26,076 bases of DNA from DATKPC01 sp035524275 (lineage in GTDB: Bacteria; Pseudomonadota; Gammaproteobacteria; Burkholderiales; Burkholderiaceae_F). This document shows, in pieces, positions 23,797-26,076 of this stretch. Numbering within the stretch: the first letter of the stretch is position 1; each line of letters begins with the position of its first letter. The notes beneath the pieces were generated by a model that was given only the letters and a program-made list of their open reading frames with translations, was not told where the DNA came from and made no database searches. The stretch is from contig DATKPC010000048.1 of assembly GCA_035524275.1 (NCBI GenBank), positions 1 through 26,076 on the forward strand, given 5' to 3'. A program made the translations under genes and the position numbers.

Positions 23797-24702
23797 ATGA
23801 CGACGATTCGGAAGCTCGACGCGCCGCCCGACGACCCGCGGCGGCGAGCGGCGCTGCGCCGCGTCCTCCGGCTGGGGAAAACCGTCCTTGCCGCGAGCGG
23901 GCTCGGCCTGCTCGCGGGCTGCCATCGAAACGCGACCGGCGGCAGTGCCACCGCGGGCCGCCCTTCATCGGCGGCGACAGCGGGACCCTCGGTGGGCGCC
24001 CACGCGATCGCCTACGAGCAGCTCGGCCATACCGCATCGGTGCTCTCCACCCCCGCCGTCGCAGCATCGGCGCCCGGCAGCCTGTTGCTGATCGGGGTCG
24101 GCCGCGGTTCGATCCGCGACGCGGCACAGGCGATCCCGCGCGATGCGTCGAACCGGGCGGCGGTCGCGCTGGATCCGTCGAGCCACGCCTACACGCGCTG
24201 GCCGACGTCCGGGACGAACCTCTACACGCTGCAGCGAGGGTCCGCTTCCGGCGGCGAGCGCATCGTCGTCGTCGTCGACAAGCCGCTCGCCACCGACGAA
24301 GTGACGCTGTCCGTCGTCGAGGTCGTCGGTGGCACGACGATCCTCGATCACTCGTGGACGCAGGTGGAAGCGGGGCGGCCGCTGCGCAGCCTTCCGGTGA
24401 CGACGAACGTCCCGGCGCTGCTCGTCGCCTGGTGGTGGGGCGACGACGGCAGCGGTTCGCGAATGACCGCGCGACCCGATTGGGGCGACGAGGCGGTCCT
24501 GGACGGCGTCCTGTTCAATTCGAACGGCTACGTCCAGTGCGCGGTCGCGGCCAAAGCCGTGCCGGCCGGGACGCACGACGTCACGTGGACCGCGACGCCG
24601 CCACAGGGGGCGCAGCTGTATCTCGTCGCGGTAGGTGTCCAGCCCGCGGGTGCCCAGTCCGCGGGCGGCCCACTTCAGGCAGCAAATCCCCCGGGGTCGT
24701 GA
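23797..24702 (+). CDS. Putative lipoprotein of unknown function
   Basis: Protein of 301 residues that I do not recognise. The N-terminus is rich in Asp, Pro and Arg (DDPRRRAALRRVLRLGK), followed by a hydrophobic stretch and the lipobox LLAGC with Cys42. The long charged N-region with paired Arg before the hydrophobic part could allow Tat export. A low-complexity Ala/Gly/Ser linker (about 43-70) leads to a predicted all-beta domain (SLLLIGVGRGS, TRWPTSGTNLYTLQRG, VPALLVAWWWGDDGSGSRM, HDVTWTATPPQGAQLYLVAVGVQ). No catalytic motif is visible. The start at 23797 gives the most normal signal, though no ribosome site lies at the usual distance. It is transcribed divergently from the hydrolase pair and lies 121 bases before the cupin gene. 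Confidence 0.65.
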   Translation: MTTIRKLDAPPDDPRRRAALRRVLRLGKTVLAASGLGLLAGCHRNATGGSATAGRPSSAATAGPSVGAHAIAYEQLGHTASVLSTPAVAASAPGSLLLIGVGRGSIRDAAQAIPRDASNRAAVALDPSSHAYTRWPTSGTNLYTLQRGSASGGERIVVVVDKPLATDEVTLSVVEVVGGTTILDHSWTQVEAGRPLRSLPVTTNVPALLVAWWWGDDGSGSRMTARPDWGDEAVLDGVLFNSNGYVQCAVAAKAVPAGTHDVTWTATPPQGAQLYLVAVGVQPAGAQSAGGPLQAANPPGS

Positions 24703-24706
24703 TACG

Positions 24707-24723
24707 GGTAAGTACCATATAGA
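24707..24723 (+). promoter_or_regulatory. GGTAnnTACC site and -10-like box before the cupin gene
   Basis: GGTAAGTACC (24707-24716) starts five bases after the preceding stop codon and is followed one base later by TATAGA. In the propeller lipoprotein promoter a GGTATGTACC site stands in almost the same position before TATGAT. I see no good -35 hexamer, so activation by a protein bound at the palindrome is possible. Confidence 0.4.
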
Positions 24724-24823
24724 CGGTAAGCCACGCGTTGCCTAGACTTCGCGCGCCCCCCTTATCGGAAACCCTTGGAGGCCGGTCCGCGACGCGCGCG
24801 ACCGGCCCCGGAGTCGCGCCACC

Positions 24824-25822
24824 ATGCTGTCATCCGCCACGTCCCTCCCGTTCGCCGCGAGCGATGTCGATCCGCCGGCTCCCAGTGCACGGCGCCACCT
24901 GATCCGCCTCGACCCGCGCGAGGCGTTCTGCGCCGACCGCATCCAGTCGTTCCGGCACACGTACCACGAGCATCCGCTGTTCGAGCTGCCCGCGCTGGCG
25001 GAACTGGCGAAACGCCTGGCGCCGACGCGACAGTGCCGGTTCATCCGGCGCGGCGCGACGCAGTCGAGCCGCTTCCATCACGTCGCCGCCGACCCGGACG
25101 GGCGCGACATCGACGAAGTGTTTCGCCGGATCGAAGAGCCGGGCTCGTGGATCTCGCTGTACAACATCGAGACCGAGCCGGCGTACGGCGCGCTGCTGCA
25201 GGAGATCATCGACGCGATGCGCGGCGTCGTCGAGCCGCAACAGCCCGGCGTCTACCAGGTCTGCGGCTACCTGTTCATCTCGGCGCCGCCGTCGGTGACG
25301 CCGTTCCATATCGACCGCGAGAACAACTTCTGGCTGCAGCTGCGCGGGCGCAAGACGATGAGCATCTGGGATCATCGCGACCGCGACGTCGTCGCCGCCG
25401 AGGATGTCGAGCGCTTCGTCGTCCGCGGCTCGCTCGACAAAGTCCGGCTGGACGAGCGGTTCCGCGCGCGAGCGCGGGACTTCGACGTCGGTCCCGGCGA
25501 CGGCGTCTACTTCCCCAGCACCTCGCCGCACATGACGCGATCCGATCCGGGCTGGACGCGCCCCGGCGACGGCGTGTCGATCTCGGTCGGCGTCGTGTTC
25601 TATACGGCCGTCACGCGCCGCATCGCGAACGCCCACGTGGTCAATGCGGTCGCACGGCGCTTCGGCGTCCGGCCGACCGAACCGGGCCTTCAGGCGTGGC
25701 GCGACCGGGCCAAGCACCCCGTCGGCCGCGCGCTGGTCTGGGCGATGAACCGGTTCCGCGGCTACGAGCCGCAGATGGGGATGCTGCCGCCCGAGCAGTC
25801 GATGCGGCGGCTGCCGGAATAG
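24824..25822 (+). CDS. Cupin/JmjC-type Fe(II)/2-oxoglutarate dioxygenase-like protein
   Basis: Cytoplasmic protein of 332 residues with no signal peptide. The centre holds a cupin-8/JmjC-like metal site: His162 and Asp164 in TPFHIDRENNFWLQLRGRK, with the distal ligand His236 in YFPSTSPHMTRS. The HxD...H triad and its spacing fit Fe(II) binding, and Arg/Lys residues in LQLRGRKTMSIWD could bind 2-oxoglutarate. Bacterial relatives hydroxylate proteins or small molecules; the substrate here is unknown. The C-terminal ~80 residues are an unassigned helical region. GGAG lies about ten bases before the ATG. It may be read from its own promoter near 24707 or together with the lipoprotein gene upstream. 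A palindromic repeat follows its 3' end. Confidence 0.82.
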   Translation: MLSSATSLPFAASDVDPPAPSARRHLIRLDPREAFCADRIQSFRHTYHEHPLFELPALAELAKRLAPTRQCRFIRRGATQSSRFHHVAADPDGRDIDEVFRRIEEPGSWISLYNIETEPAYGALLQEIIDAMRGVVEPQQPGVYQVCGYLFISAPPSVTPFHIDRENNFWLQLRGRKTMSIWDHRDRDVVAAEDVERFVVRGSLDKVRLDERFRARARDFDVGPGDGVYFPSTSPHMTRSDPGWTRPGDGVSISVGVVFYTAVTRRIANAHVVNAVARRFGVRPTEPGLQAWRDRAKHPVGRALVWAMNRFRGYEPQMGMLPPEQSMRRLPE

Positions 25823-25857
25823 GCGGCCGGCGCGGCGGGCGCGCGGCGTCGCGTCGC

Positions 25858-26076
25858 GCCCGCCCACTCCCCCACCCCTCTCCCGCTACGCGGGCGAGGG
25901 GCGTTACGTCGTCAGCCGTGGTGACAACGCCTGAACTCTCGACGCCGGATCGCCCCTCTCCCGCTTCGCGTGGGCGAGGGGCGTTACGTCGTCAGCCGTG
26001 GTGACAACGCCTGAATTCTCGACGCCGGATCGCCCCTCGCCCGCGTAGCGGGAGAGGGGTGGGGGAGTGGGCGGGC
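25858..26076. repeat. Palindromic repeat copy C, internally duplicated, reaching the window end
   Basis: Arms at 25858-25903 and 26031-26076 are perfect inverted repeats of at least 46 bases, and the pairing may continue beyond the window. The inner part is duplicated with an 80-base period: GGGCGAGGGGCGTTACGTC near 25892 recurs near 25972. The core is in the opposite orientation to copies A and B, reading GTCAGCCG and TTCTCGACGCCGGATCG. It begins 35 bases after the stop of the cupin gene. Confidence 0.88.

Noticed and set aside
23777..23800. Seven-codon frame overlapping the lipoprotein ATG as a coupled mini-gene
   Set aside because: No ribosome site is at a usable distance and such short overlaps arise easily by chance.
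1..26076. tRNA, rRNA, integrase or insertion sequence
   Set aside because: I saw no cloverleaf-like tRNA sequence, rRNA segment, transposase or integrase motif on either strand by reading; a dedicated search could still find a weak one.

Overview
The window is very GC-rich, densely coded DNA. The Ser/Gly-linker lipoproteins, the LytS/LytTR pair, the long-form leuA and the exosortase-type hydrolase pair together suggest a Betaproteobacterium, or a related high-GC Gammaproteobacterium. This is an inference from gene style; no rRNA or other taxonomic marker is present. I see no tRNA, rRNA, CRISPR array, transposase or phage gene.

Layout. 1-5 kb (+): a large BTAD/AAA/TPR regulator overlaps a secreted SGNH esterase by 4 bp. 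5.1-6.3 kb (+): a membrane diguanylate cyclase. 6.3-8.2 kb (-): leuA, preceded by a candidate leucine attenuator whose Leu-rich leader peptide appears to start at the transcription start. 8.25-8.47 kb: a large palindromic repeat. 8.5-11.3 kb (-): a compact operon of an FAD/Fe-S GMC dehydrogenase, a Tat-signal small subunit and a DUF1080 (3-keto-disaccharide hydrolase type) lipoprotein, probably a periplasmic 3-keto-glycoside route. 11.5-14.5 kb (-): an inositol-monophosphatase-family phosphatase, a LytS-type kinase and a LytTR response regulator. 14.8-15.5 kb (+): an F420/NADP-reductase-family protein. 15.5-16.2 kb: a decayed histidine-kinase fragment and a structured leader. 16.2-18 kb (+): an alkaline-phosphatase-fold protein with a TPR tail and apparently missing catalytic residues. 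18.3-20.4 kb (+): a beta-propeller lipoprotein with a strong terminator. 20.7-21.4 kb (-): a second Ser-linker lipoprotein. 21.7-23.5 kb (-): two overlapping alpha/beta hydrolases of the exosortase-A-associated kind, with no exosortase nearby. 23.8-25.8 kb (+): a lipoprotein and a cupin/JmjC-type putative dioxygenase.

Three copies of one palindromic repeat family lie next to gene 3' ends, at 8.25, 20.58 and 25.86 kb. Two of them carry an internal tandem duplication. A short palindrome, GGTAnnTACC, recurs in the AT-richer promoter regions before the propeller lipoprotein, the hydrolase pair (imperfect) and the cupin gene.

The strongest candidates for something not yet described are the leaderless leucine leader upstream of leuA, the repeat family, the GMC/Tat/DUF1080 operon and the set of apparent pseudoenzymes. 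All functional statements rest on motif reading without database searches.
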